From: Prevotella communis
GTDB taxonomy: Bacteria > Bacteroidota > Bacteroidia > Bacteroidales > Bacteroidaceae
Direction: 5' to 3'
DNA: 64,000 bases
Assembly (NCBI RefSeq): GCF_022024115.1
Contig: NZ_CP091792.1
Span: forward strand, 372,001 to 436,000
The translations under genes and the position numbers were made by a program. How positions within the stretch are numbered: position 1 is the stretch's first letter; every line of letters starts with the position of its first letter. Positions 27,252 to 34,512 of this stretch are shown here, one piece after another. The notes beneath the pieces are model-generated. The model had not been told where the DNA came from. It saw only the letters and a list, made by a program, of their open reading frames with translations, and ran no database searches.

Positions 27252-28485
27252 AGGCTGCCTTTATAGCTTTCGTTTCTTGTTTGACTAACGCAACTCTATA
27301 ATAGGATACATGGCCTCGGCTGGTGCTGTCAAAATCCAGCGAACTCATGGCCTGACCCAAGCGAATCCTTGTGCTCAGATTGTCAGGAAGCGAAGGGTAC
27401 TTTTTACGCATGTAGCGCAACAGTTCCGTTGAGTTCATCGCCTGAACAGCGTCACCCTCCTCAGGCTTGCGGAAACAGAGGTTGATAATCTCCACGATAT
27501 CCTTCTGCTCCATATACTCCTGGTTGAGCTCCTGAATACGTGCCACCTCGTCGTTGTTAAACCAGTAAGGTGCCTTCTGTTCCCTCAGTTCATAGACCAC
27601 CTGCGCATAGAGCTGGTCATAGTCTATCTCGCCAGCGTTGTCGATATACTGACCCTGAGGAATCTGCAGACAGATATAGCGGCGACTACCCGTAGCATCC
27701 GACAGCGGATGGGGATTATTCGTTGTAGAGACAAATGAGGCAAAGCGGGCACGGTCTTCCTGCGCACATCCGTAGATAGGACGTCCGTTCACCTTACTCT
27801 TAGAGAGCGTCTGCTTCAGGGATGCCTGCTGACTGGGACGGATAGCTTCCAGCTCATCCAGACAGACCAGCAGGTTGTTCGTCAGGGCCATCTCCTTATC
27901 GAACTTGTTCGACAGGTTCAGATGGTCCAGGAAATACTGGCGCAGGTTGGCTGGAAGCAGGCGCTTGAAGAAGGTGGTCTTACCGCATCCCTGAGCGCCG
28001 ATGAGCGTAGGCACAATCTCATTGCCGTGCAGGGTATCCATCTGGAGCCAATGGGCCACCGTTGAGCGGAGCCAGATAGAGAGGAACGACAACTGCTCAG
28101 AACTGAGTCCTGGCAGGCGCGAGAAGAGTTGGGCCACATGGTTCTGTCCGTCCCACTGTGGCAGGTTGTCCAGGTATTCACGGATAGGATTGTACGCGCA
28201 TACCTCTTCAGAATGGATAAATTCCACAATGTCCGTCTTTGGATTGCTGCCCTCGCAGATATCCTCGCGCTTGGCACGCAGGATGATGCTGTTCAGGGCC
28301 TCCTGGGTCAGCGGACGATAGTCAGATGCCTGACCGTCAGCCTGCTTTGTGGCGAACTCCACCTTTCCGTTCAGCAGGTTGCGACGGAAACAGTAGTTCT
28401 CGGTTAGAAACTGTTCTGCGGCGAGCGCAGACACGACAGGAGCATTGAGAGCCCCACCGTTAATGAGTACTTCGTTTTTTTTCAT
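27250..28485 (-). CDS. VapE/VirE-family P-loop ATPase
   Basis: 411 aa. N-terminal part about residues 1-110; then the VapE (virulence-associated E) ATPase domain with Walker A GAQGCGKTTFF (residues about 163-173), a Walker B-like LLVCLDELEAI and an STTNNP sensor. A C-terminal helical domain follows. Homologues are superfamily 3-like helicases found in phage satellites and next to primases. Here no primase, integrase or capsid gene adjoins it; instead ~100-bp inverted repeats flank it. A function in replication of the unit is inference. Confidence 0.85.
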   Translation of the reverse strand: MKKNEVLINGGALNAPVVSALAAEQFLTENYCFRRNLLNGKVEFATKQADGQASDYRPLTQEALNSIILRAKREDICEGSNPKTDIVEFIHSEEVCAYNPIREYLDNLPQWDGQNHVAQLFSRLPGLSSEQLSFLSIWLRSTVAHWLQMDTLHGNEIVPTLIGAQGCGKTTFFKRLLPANLRQYFLDHLNLSNKFDKEMALTNNLLVCLDELEAIRPSQQASLKQTLSKSKVNGRPIYGCAQEDRARFASFVSTTNNPHPLSDATGSRRYICLQIPQGQYIDNAGEIDYDQLYAQVVYELREQKAPYWFNNDEVARIQELNQEYMEQKDIVEIINLCFRKPEEGDAVQAMNSTELLRYMRKKYPSLPDNLSTRIRLGQAMSSLDFDSTSRGHVSYYRVALVKQETKAIKAA

Positions 28486-28577
28486 AAAAAGATTTTTAAA
28501 TTATGTTTTAAATGGTTTTTTAAGGTCCCCCGTCTCAGGTTATCCTTGCACCCGCAGATACCCCCACGAATGCAACC

Positions 28578-28610
28578 GCAAAGGTACAAAAAAAATGGCC
28601 GGTTTGCAAG
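28578..28610 (-). promoter_or_regulatory. promoter of the VapE-like gene
   Basis: Minus-strand -7 TACCTTTGC at 28578-28586; 20 bp further a CTTG (28607-28610) sits at the -33 position, one mismatch from TTTG. Leader about 90 nt. Confidence 0.7.
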
Positions 28611-28727
28611 ACTTTTACCCAAAAAGTTGCACATTTAACACTTTATTCTGGACAAAAAAATCTGGGGCACGTCAGACTGGTAAAAATACGTCGTTGACGT
28701 ACTCCGAGTACGTCGTTCGCGGACTCT

Positions 28728-28756
28728 CAGTACGTCCCCTACGTACTGGCTTTTTT
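28728..28756 (+). terminator. orphan hairpin with T run
   Basis: 8-bp stem (28728-28735 with 28741-28748), 5-nt loop, then TTTTTT at 28751-28756. No plus-strand gene precedes it, so it may end a small RNA or form part of the inverted-repeat unit. Confidence 0.55.
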
Positions 28757-28760
28757 GATA

Positions 28761-28860
28761 GAGTGAGAGGTCCAGTGAGAGGTGAGTGAGAGGCCAAAAT
28801 ATCCTCTCACTGGGCTCCGTGCCTTTGTGCATCGGTGTTTCAGGAGATTTGAGTGAGAGG
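28761..28860 (-). repeat. right inverted repeat of the VapE unit
   Basis: Inverted partner of 27153-27251, with the same order and number of CCTCTCACT words on the minus strand. Confidence 0.85.
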
Positions 28861-28925
28861 GGGAGGTTTATCATATATATAAGTAGAAAAAACAAAAAGC
28901 ATTTGATTGTTTGTGGAAAATTGAT

Positions 28926-28934
28926 TAATTTTGC
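28926..28934 (+). promoter_or_regulatory. -7 promoter element of the TPR/HTH regulator gene
   Basis: TAATTTTGC ends only 7 bp before ATG 28942, so the transcript would be almost leaderless if that ATG is used. Confidence 0.6.
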
Positions 28935-28941
28935 ACGCAAA

Positions 28942-30756
28942 ATGGAAAAAATGGAACAAATCCGCGTTTTAGGATACAAGTATATAATAGGTATAGTTGC
29001 CGTTGTGGCATCGTTGGTGCTTACAGCTTGTGGTGGAAAGGGTGACAGGTTGCAGGGTGACATTCCCTACAAACTGGAACGTACACGTGGCGATAGTATT
29101 GCTCTTGCCGCCAGGTTCTCGGGCGATTTCGAATATTTCCTTGCTGTGACTGACAGTCTGGCTGAGGCAGGTGAACTCTCGCCGATACGTGCCGACGGTT
29201 ATCGTGGCGTGGCCTATTTTCAATTGGGACAGACAGACAAATGTGTAGAGGTGCTCCGTCGTGTCGTAGCTATAGACAATCCCCCCGCCGAGGATTTTTG
29301 GGAATATATACATGCAGGTACCAACCTCGTTATCATGCTGACTACCAATCGCGACTATGATAACGCGATGCGTACCGCCCTTCGGTTGATAGATAAGCTG
29401 AAGGACGTGGACAGTCCGCGACGCGCCACAGAGATGCAGACGCTCTATCTGTGCTTGGGCGACACGCAGATGATGCTGGAACGTCTTGACGATGCAAGGA
29501 AAAGCTATGACGAGGCTTACCAATGGGTGCTTCGCACGCCTAACGACTCCACCTGCCGACCTATTGCCGCGAGTATTGAGACTTTGGAGAATATCTCCTT
29601 CAGTCTGCTCAACCATCATCTGGATGAGGCTGGCGTATGGGTGGATCGCATGGACTCGCTGGTGACGCTCTACGAGAAAGAGCCTAAGGTGATAGAGAAA
29701 GAGGTGAAGACGTTGCGTGCGCTGGTCTTCCTTCACCGGGCGCGATTTCTGCAGATGCGTGGTCAGAGTAAAGAGGCAGCCTACAATTATGCTCAATATG
29801 CCCAGAGTGACTACGGACAGGGACTTGAGGGGCGCATCAATGGTTGTGACTACCTGATGGCGGCCAATCGCTATGGAGAGGCTGCCGATATCTATACGAA
29901 TCTGGACCAGTTTATCAAGGAATGGGGCTACGATTACGATTTGGAGACCATCAGACAAAATCTGCTGCCTAAATTCCGTGCCAACTACCTGTCTGGTCGC
30001 CAGGACTCTGCCTTGCGTGTGGCTATGCAGATAGCAGAGGTCTATGATACTGCCCTGGTACGACAGAAACGAAGTGAGTCGGCAGAGCTTGCCACCATCT
30101 ACGACACACAGGGCAAGGAGCGTAAAATCCTGGAGCAGCGTGCAGAGAATCGTCTTGTAACGGCTATCAGTATTGCCATTGCCATCCTGGCTCTGCTGAT
30201 TCTGGCTTTTGCTGTCTATATCTTCCATCAGTGGCGCAACACAAAAAAGAAGAATCGTATCTTCGTGGACCAGATTAACGAGGTATTGGAATATAAGAAG
30301 AAGTACAGGGAGCTGAAACAGAAGACCCAAGCCCAACAGACCCACCCCCAGCCCCTCCCTGTAATGGAGGGGAGTGGGTCGCTCTCTATTTCCGACATGA
30401 CCGAACTCACCGACGAACAGCTCTTCCTCTGTCTGCGTGATTTGATAGAGAATGAAAAGTTGTTCCTGAAGCCGGACTTCGGTCGTCAGACTCTTATCGA
30501 GCATACTGGTCTTTCCAAGGAGCGTATCGGTGCCGCTTTCGCACAGGGTAGCGACAGCGTATCCCTGCCAGCCTATGTCCGTGAACTGCGACTCGACTAT
30601 GCCGTCCGACTGATGAACGACCAACCCGACATTGCTGTGGAGGTGGTCAGTCAGTCCAGCGGTTTTACCAATGCCGACACCTTTACACGCAATTTCCGCG
30701 CTAAATATGGCATGACGCCTACCACCTATAAACAGACGCTAAACAGCGATAAGTAG
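28942..30756 (+). CDS. TPR-containing membrane regulator with C-terminal AraC-type HTH
   Basis: 604 aa from ATG 28942 (28951 also possible). The N-terminus has a lipobox-like LVLTACGG signal. A long TPR-like helical region (about 40-395), one transmembrane helix (about 406-428), a short coiled coil, and an AraC-type HTH at the C-terminus (about 500-604, ending KYGMTPTTYKQ) follow. The layout suggests a periplasmic sensor joined to a cytoplasmic DNA-binding domain; ligand and targets are unknown. Residues about 466-480 (THPQPLPVMEGSGS) are encoded by a 42-bp palindrome related to repeats elsewhere in the window. Confidence 0.82.
   Translation: MEKMEQIRVLGYKYIIGIVAVVASLVLTACGGKGDRLQGDIPYKLERTRGDSIALAARFSGDFEYFLAVTDSLAEAGELSPIRADGYRGVAYFQLGQTDKCVEVLRRVVAIDNPPAEDFWEYIHAGTNLVIMLTTNRDYDNAMRTALRLIDKLKDVDSPRRATEMQTLYLCLGDTQMMLERLDDARKSYDEAYQWVLRTPNDSTCRPIAASIETLENISFSLLNHHLDEAGVWVDRMDSLVTLYEKEPKVIEKEVKTLRALVFLHRARFLQMRGQSKEAAYNYAQYAQSDYGQGLEGRINGCDYLMAANRYGEAADIYTNLDQFIKEWGYDYDLETIRQNLLPKFRANYLSGRQDSALRVAMQIAEVYDTALVRQKRSESAELATIYDTQGKERKILEQRAENRLVTAISIAIAILALLILAFAVYIFHQWRNTKKKNRIFVDQINEVLEYKKKYRELKQKTQAQQTHPQPLPVMEGSGSLSISDMTELTDEQLFLCLRDLIENEKLFLKPDFGRQTLIEHTGLSKERIGAAFAQGSDSVSLPAYVRELRLDYAVRLMNDQPDIAVEVVSQSSGFTNADTFTRNFRAKYGMTPTTYKQTLNSDK
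30339..30380. repeat. in-frame GC-rich palindrome (42 bp)
   Basis: GACCCAC...GTGGGTC outer arms and CCCCTCC...GGAGGGG inner arms. Exactly 14 codons inside the regulator gene, between the coiled coil and the HTH domain. Related to the arms at 37201-37327. Confidence 0.85.
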
Positions 30757-30829
30757 CCGACATTTCGTCGATACCATCCGACGAACCGTCTTTTTATCCG
30801 ACTATTTGTCTGAAACCACCCGACCATTT

Positions 30830-30860
30830 GTCTGTGCCCTTGTGGGCACGGACTTTTTGT
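30830..30860 (+). terminator. rho-independent terminator
   Basis: 10-bp stem with one G-T pair (30830-30839 with 30844-30853), TTGT loop, T5 tail; ends the regulator transcript. Confidence 0.8.
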
Positions 30861-30862
30861 TA

Positions 30863-30871
30863 TACCTTTGC
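30863..30871 (+). promoter_or_regulatory. -7 promoter element of the small-membrane-protein transcript
   Basis: TACCTTTGC directly after the upstream terminator. It starts a leader of about 230 nt before the first ORF at 31106. Confidence 0.7.
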
Positions 30872-31105
30872 ATCGGATTTCAGAAACAATCTTTTCAATA
30901 TATATCTATATCTAAATATTCTATACTACGATAACCTTTTTGACAATTTCTGATGCAGCACGTACTTGAGACGAGACGCCAGCTGCGACACCGGAGCCCA
31001 GACCAACAAACATTTCGACTACAGACAAAAGATTGGTCTGGGAGCTTCGGTTAATTTAAAAACAATGTAGGACAATTCGAAAACGAAAATATAAACATAA
31101 AATAT
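30872..31105 (+). other. structured 5' leader
   Basis: About 230 nt without a gene between the promoter and the 35-aa ORF. It contains a long-range hairpin: 30991-31006 pairs with 31033-31050 (core CCAGACCAA/TTGGTCTGG, then GGAGC-type pairs with a 2-nt bulge), loop 26 nt, no T run after it. Unusually long for this genome, where leaders are often very short. Confidence 0.5.
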
Positions 31106-31213
31106 ATGGGAACGACAAACCTGACTATCATGCTGATCTACGCCCTGGTGATTCTCGCCATGGTCGTAGGCTTGTTTGTACTCGACACAGTTCATCATAG
31201 GTCTAATAAATAA
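31106..31213 (+). CDS. 35-aa single-pass membrane protein
   Basis: One hydrophobic helix (residues about 6-26, IMLIYALVILAMVVGLF) with a short polar tail. ATG 31106 follows the structured leader; 5 bp separate its stop from the next small membrane protein. No function recognised; supported by the promoter, tight spacing and helix. Confidence 0.6.
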   Translation: MGTTNLTIMLIYALVILAMVVGLFVLDTVHHRSNK

Positions 31214-31218
31214 GGTAA

Positions 31219-31434
31219 ATGTATATGGAAACGGCAATGTTGATGATTCTGATGGCTTCAGCCTTGTTGGTGCTAGCCATTATAGTAGGAGTGCTGGTCA
31301 TTCACCTGCTACATAAGAGTGATGAGTTGAAAGAGAAAAACGACGTCATCGTACGCGAGGTGCGCCGCAACCAGGCACTCATCGACCGTGCCGTGCAACT
31401 TGGTGTCAATCGTGCGTCGATGCTAACTGTTTAG
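31219..31434 (+). CDS. 71-aa single-pass membrane protein with coiled-coil tail
   Basis: Hydrophobic helix (residues about 8-30) followed by a charged heptad-like tail (SDELKEKNDVIVREVRRNQ). Start at 31219 or 31225 (METAM). Second gene of a two-gene transcript with the 35-aa protein. The function is unknown; a small membrane-protein pair behind a long structured leader suggests post-transcriptional control, by inference. Confidence 0.6.
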   Translation: MYMETAMLMILMASALLVLAIIVGVLVIHLLHKSDELKEKNDVIVREVRRNQALIDRAVQLGVNRASMLTV

Positions 31435-31546
31435 CAGACAAAAATTTCAGCAATTTCGGGACAGCAACTTTGGTTAGGAATCATAACTCTATGGTTTACG
31501 GTTGCTAAGTCATAGGTTTACGATGCCTTAACCTGCTTTCCATATA

Positions 31547-31588
31547 AAAACAGAGAAAGTGGTTGATTTCAGCCACTTTCTCTGTTTT
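31547..31588. terminator. bidirectional terminator
   Basis: 16-bp perfect stem (31547-31562 with 31573-31588), 10-nt loop, A4 and T4 flanks. Lies between tRNA-Pro (minus) and the small membrane proteins (plus). Confidence 0.85.
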
Positions 31589-31603
31589 CCGACTTGGTAC
31601 TTG

Positions 31604-31676
31604 TCGGGATGAGGCGACTCGAACGCCCGACCCCTACGTCCCGAACGTAGTGCGCTACCAACTGCGCTACATCCCG
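31604..31676 (-). tRNA. tRNA-Pro (CGG)
   Basis: 73-nt cloverleaf on the minus strand: 7-bp acceptor stem (CGGGATG with CATCCCG), anticodon loop TTCGGGA giving CGG, T loop TTCGAGT. CCA is not encoded. Confidence 0.93.
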
Positions 31677-31728
31677 ATTGCTTTGCGGGATAGCCTGCAA
31701 AAGCCAGCATATTCCCAGAAAAGCGAGT

Positions 31729-31761
31729 GCAAAGGTAGTGCTTTTTTATGGATTAAGCAAA
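31729..31761 (-). promoter_or_regulatory. promoter of tRNA-Pro
   Basis: Minus strand -7 TACCTTTGC (31729-31737) and -33 TTTG (31758-31761) with 20 bp between; consensus promoter. Confidence 0.8.
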
Positions 31762-31800
31762 TTTTTCAAGAAAAAGTTATGATATGTCAGATTTTTGTTG

Positions 31801-31809
31801 TACCTTTGC
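31801..31809 (+). promoter_or_regulatory. -7 promoter element of tRNA-Phe
   Basis: TACCTTTGC, 17 bp before the tRNA. Confidence 0.7.
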
Positions 31810-31825
31810 ACACGGATAAGAAAAT

Positions 31826-31901
31826 GGTGCCTTAGCTCAGTTGGTAGAGCATCGGACTGAAAATCCGTGTGTCCCCGGTTCGATTCCTGGAGGTACCACC
31901 A
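31826..31901 (+). tRNA. tRNA-Phe (GAA)
   Basis: 76 nt including an encoded CCA. Acceptor GGTGCCT/AGGTACC, anticodon loop CTGAAAA giving GAA, T loop TTCGATT. Confidence 0.95.
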
Positions 31902-31902
31902 T

Positions 31903-31942
31903 AAAAATCGCTAATCTTTAGAGATGAAGGTTGGCGATTTTT
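31903..31942 (+). terminator. terminator after tRNA-Phe
   Basis: 12-bp stem with one T-G pair (31903-31914 with 31931-31942), ending in T5. Confidence 0.8.
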
Positions 31943-31968
31943 GTTAAATGAGTACTATTAGCTAAAAC

Positions 31969-33033
31969 ATGAAATATCTGAAACAAATCATATCGTTGGT
32001 ATTCTTGGCTGTGGTTTCCACGATGGAAGCGCAGATTGTGGTGGAAGCTGGCAATGCAGAGAGCCTGCTGGAGGCCATCGATAAGGCTAACAAGCAAAAT
32101 ATCGACTCAACAGCCAGTCGTCTGTTTGTGTTTATTCCCAATGGTGTGTATGACCTTGGTGACCGCACGCTGACACAGATATGGGGACATAACATCGCAC
32201 TGGTGGGCGAGAGCATGGAGGGCGTAATCATAAAAAACGCCCCTGCGGTGGAAAATGAAGGCATCAGTAAGACGGCAACACTTCTGAATCGTGGATGGAA
32301 TACCTACCTGCAGGACCTGACGCTACAGAATGCGTTGGACTATTACCGTTGTGGACCTGCCGGTCGTGCCGTTTGTTGGCAGGATAAGGGCAACTACACC
32401 ATCTTTAAACGTGTGAGAATGCTGTCGTATCAGGATACCTATTACAGTCATAGTGAGGAGTGTAGCCATTATATGGAGGACTCTGAGATTCATGGTACGG
32501 TGGATTTTATCTGTGGCGCGGGTGATGTGTATTTTAATCGCTGCCTGATAGTCACTGAGAAACGTAATGAGGACGGCACTGGTAAGAATGTGATTGCAGC
32601 TCCTCGTACATCTACGACAAAGTGGGGATATGTGTTCGATCATTGTACGGTACGTAATGATGTGTCGTTGTTTGCCTTGGCCCGTGGTTGGCACACGCAT
32701 CCGCGTTGTGCCTGGCTGAATACGACGTTGGAGACACCCGGAAAACTCATTCCTACCCGATTTGAACCGCAGGGTATTCGTTCTGTTGATAATGAGTTTT
32801 TTGAGTATCACACGATGGATGCCGAGGGAAATGTGATCACTCCCTCGTCCAATGTGGTTGAGTTTGTCGTCAATGATGACTGTCGCTATATAGAAACAGT
32901 TTTCTCTGAGAAAGAGGCAAAGAAATATACAATCAAGAACGTGTTCCCCAAATGGCGTCCGGATAAGAAAACGCGCCATCTGGAGAAACAGATAGCGCGT
33001 ATAAAGAAACAGTACCTGAAGACTGCGTTATAG
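31969..33033 (+). CDS. pectinesterase (carbohydrate esterase family 8)
   Basis: 354 aa with a short signal peptide (cleavage near TMEA-QI). Beta-helix pectin methylesterase motifs: YQDTYYSH (Asp156), HGTVDFICGAG (Asp179) and LARGW, where the family usually has LGRPW. The enzyme removes methyl esters from homogalacturonan in the periplasm or outside. It stands alone, without neighbouring pectin genes. The last 6 bp overlap the convergent murF. Confidence 0.9.
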   Translation: MKYLKQIISLVFLAVVSTMEAQIVVEAGNAESLLEAIDKANKQNIDSTASRLFVFIPNGVYDLGDRTLTQIWGHNIALVGESMEGVIIKNAPAVENEGISKTATLLNRGWNTYLQDLTLQNALDYYRCGPAGRAVCWQDKGNYTIFKRVRMLSYQDTYYSHSEECSHYMEDSEIHGTVDFICGAGDVYFNRCLIVTEKRNEDGTGKNVIAAPRTSTTKWGYVFDHCTVRNDVSLFALARGWHTHPRCAWLNTTLETPGKLIPTRFEPQGIRSVDNEFFEYHTMDAEGNVITPSSNVVEFVVNDDCRYIETVFSEKEAKKYTIKNVFPKWRPDKKTRHLEKQIARIKKQYLKTAL

Positions 33034-34380
33034 CAGTTCGGGTAACTGATAGAGCTTCGTTCCGTTGGAACCCTTAATAAGAATAAGGTGACCAGTGGGA
33101 CGATTTTTCTGTATCTCGGCCTTTACCTCTTCAACATCCTTGAACTTACGGAATTGTGTGTTGGTCTTTCCGAACTCCTCGCCTACGAGCCACACGTTGG
33201 TAAGGCTTGATGCAGCCAGCAGGTCAACCGTCTTCTGGTGTTCCTCCAGACTGACTTCGCCCAGTTCACGCATATCGCCGAGGATAGCCATCTTTGTTTC
33301 GCCCTCGTGAGGTACTACCATCTGGAAATTCTCCAGCGCAGCAGCCATACTTGACGGGTTGGCGTTGTAGGCATCAACGATAAGACGGTTGTAGGGCGTC
33401 TCTGTGAGTTGAGAACGGTTGTTGGTGGGGACGTAGGTTTCCAGTGCATGGCAAATCTGCTTGCGGTCCACGTTGAAATTGATACCTACGGCAATGGCAG
33501 CCAACAGGTTGTCAATGTTATAGGCACCAATCAGGTTGGTCTGCACCTTATGCCACTTCTGTGAGGCACCTGTCTCTTCGAGTTCCATGAGGGGCTTGCG
33601 CCAACGGAACTTCAAGAGCGGGTCGCAGCTGACCACCTCGCCGGAGATGCAAGCATACTGCTTGTCGGGGTCGGTAGAGTAGGGGGTGCACCACATCTCG
33701 TCTGTCAGCATATCGCAGAGGTAGTCGTTGTCGGCATTGACAAAGACGAGTCCGTCCTCACGTGTGCGCAGATAATCATAGAGTTCACCCTTTGTCTTGA
33801 TAACACCCTCGAACGAACCGAAGCCCTGCAGGTGGGCACGCCCTACGTTGGTGATGAGACCACAGGTTGGCTCGGCTGTCTCTACCAGTGTCTTGATATC
33901 GCCAGGATGACTGGCTCCCATCTCAATGATGGCTATCTCGTGCTCTTTGTTGAGGCGCAGCAGCGTCTTGGGCACGCCCACGTCGTTATTGAAGTTGCCC
34001 TCAGTGGCCAGCACGTTATATTTCTCAGAGAGTACTGCCTTGATGAGTTCCTTGGTTGTGGTCTTACCATTGGTGCCTGTAATACCGATGACGGGGATGT
34101 TGAACTGGCGACGATGTTCGCGGGCAATATCCTTGAAGGTCTGCAGACAATCATCAACCTTGATTATCTGAGAACTGAGAGCTGAAGACTCGATATCCTC
34201 GTCAACGATGGCATAGGCGCAGCCTTTTTCAAGGGCTTGCAGTGCATATTGGTTTCCATTGAATTTCTCGCCTTTCAGGGCCAGAAAGATGCTACCATCA
34301 GGGCAATCGCGGCTATCCGTCGTGATGCATGGATGCTGTTGGTAGAGCTTGTATAGTTCCTTAATGTCCATAATCTTCAT
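33028..34380 (-). CDS. murF: UDP-N-acetylmuramoyl-tripeptide--D-alanyl-D-alanine ligase MurF
   Basis: 450 aa, ATG 34380 (34371 possible). ATP loop [10 protein letters not shown] (residues about 99-108), EMGASHPGDI, NADND and VDAYNANPSSM. Completes the cytoplasmic pentapeptide precursor; the gene lies outside the dcw cluster. Residues about 64-71 (SSALSSQI) are encoded by three 7-bp CTGAGAA-type units, a repeat inside a coding region. Confidence 0.95.
   Translation of the reverse strand: MKIMDIKELYKLYQQHPCITTDSRDCPDGSIFLALKGEKFNGNQYALQALEKGCAYAIVDEDIESSALSSQIIKVDDCLQTFKDIAREHRRQFNIPVIGITGTNGKTTTKELIKAVLSEKYNVLATEGNFNNDVGVPKTLLRLNKEHEIAIIEMGASHPGDIKTLVETAEPTCGLITNVGRAHLQGFGSFEGVIKTKGELYDYLRTREDGLVFVNADNDYLCDMLTDEMWCTPYSTDPDKQYACISGEVVSCDPLLKFRWRKPLMELEETGASQKWHKVQTNLIGAYNIDNLLAAIAVGINFNVDRKQICHALETYVPTNNRSQLTETPYNRLIVDAYNANPSSMAAALENFQMVVPHEGETKMAILGDMRELGEVSLEEHQKTVDLLAASSLTNVWLVGEEFGKTNTQFRKFKDVEEVKAEIQKNRPTGHLILIKGSNGTKLYQLPELL
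34168..34188. repeat. heptamer array in murF (CTGAGAA x3)
   Basis: CTGAGAA, CTGAGAG, CTGAAGA on the plus strand, in frame (21 bp) within the N-terminal domain of murF. Confidence 0.65.
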
Positions 34381-34390
34381 AAAATTTGAT

Positions 34391-34399
34391 GCAAAGTTA
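34391..34399 (-). promoter_or_regulatory. -7 promoter element of murF
   Basis: TAACTTTGC on the minus strand, 10 bp before the first ATG, implying a very short leader. Confidence 0.65.
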
Positions 34400-34406
34400 A
34401 GGAAAA

Positions 34407-34480
34407 GTTAAGAGTTAAGAGTTAAGAATTAAGAAAAAATGTCTTGATATGGAAAATTTTCTTACTTCTTAACTCTTAAC
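34407..34480. repeat. inverted heptamer arrays between murF and folP
   Basis: GTTAAGA at 34407, 34414 and 34421, then ATTAAGA at 34428; the inverse TCTTAAC at 34467 and 34474. The two arms can form a hairpin between the divergent promoters. Confidence 0.8.
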
Positions 34481-34495
34481 TCATAATTAAATTTG

Positions 34496-34504
34496 TACCT
34501 TTGC
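34496..34504 (+). promoter_or_regulatory. -7 promoter element of folP
   Basis: TACCTTTGC, 8 bp before ATG 34513, so the leader would be only a few nt. Confidence 0.7.
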
Positions 34505-34512
34505 CGTCGATT

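Larger units (their letters stand above)
27153..28860. mobile_element. VapE gene unit bounded by ~100-bp inverted repeats (putative mobile unit)
   Basis: The left 99 bp (27153-27251) and right 100 bp (28761-28860) are imperfect inverted copies. The unit holds one gene, the VapE-like ATPase, its promoter and an orphan hairpin. No transposase, recombinase or clear target duplication was seen, so mobility is inference. Confidence 0.6.
28486..28941. other. 456-bp gap upstream of VapE
   Basis: No convincing gene. It holds the minus-strand VapE promoter (28578-28586), a plus-strand hairpin with T6 (28728-28756), repeated TACGTC/GTACGTCGTT words (28687-28747), the right inverted repeat (28761-28860) and the promoter of the next gene (28926-28934). 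Confidence 0.7.

Noticed and set aside
28969..30624. A 551-codon open frame on the minus strand opposite the TPR/HTH regulator
   Set aside because: Its translation has no recognisable domain, while the plus strand encodes clear TPR, membrane and HTH parts with a promoter. It is a shadow frame.
31969..33033. Polysaccharide utilisation locus around the pectinesterase
   Set aside because: No SusC/SusD, lyase or sensor gene adjoins it; the neighbours are tRNA-Phe and murF.
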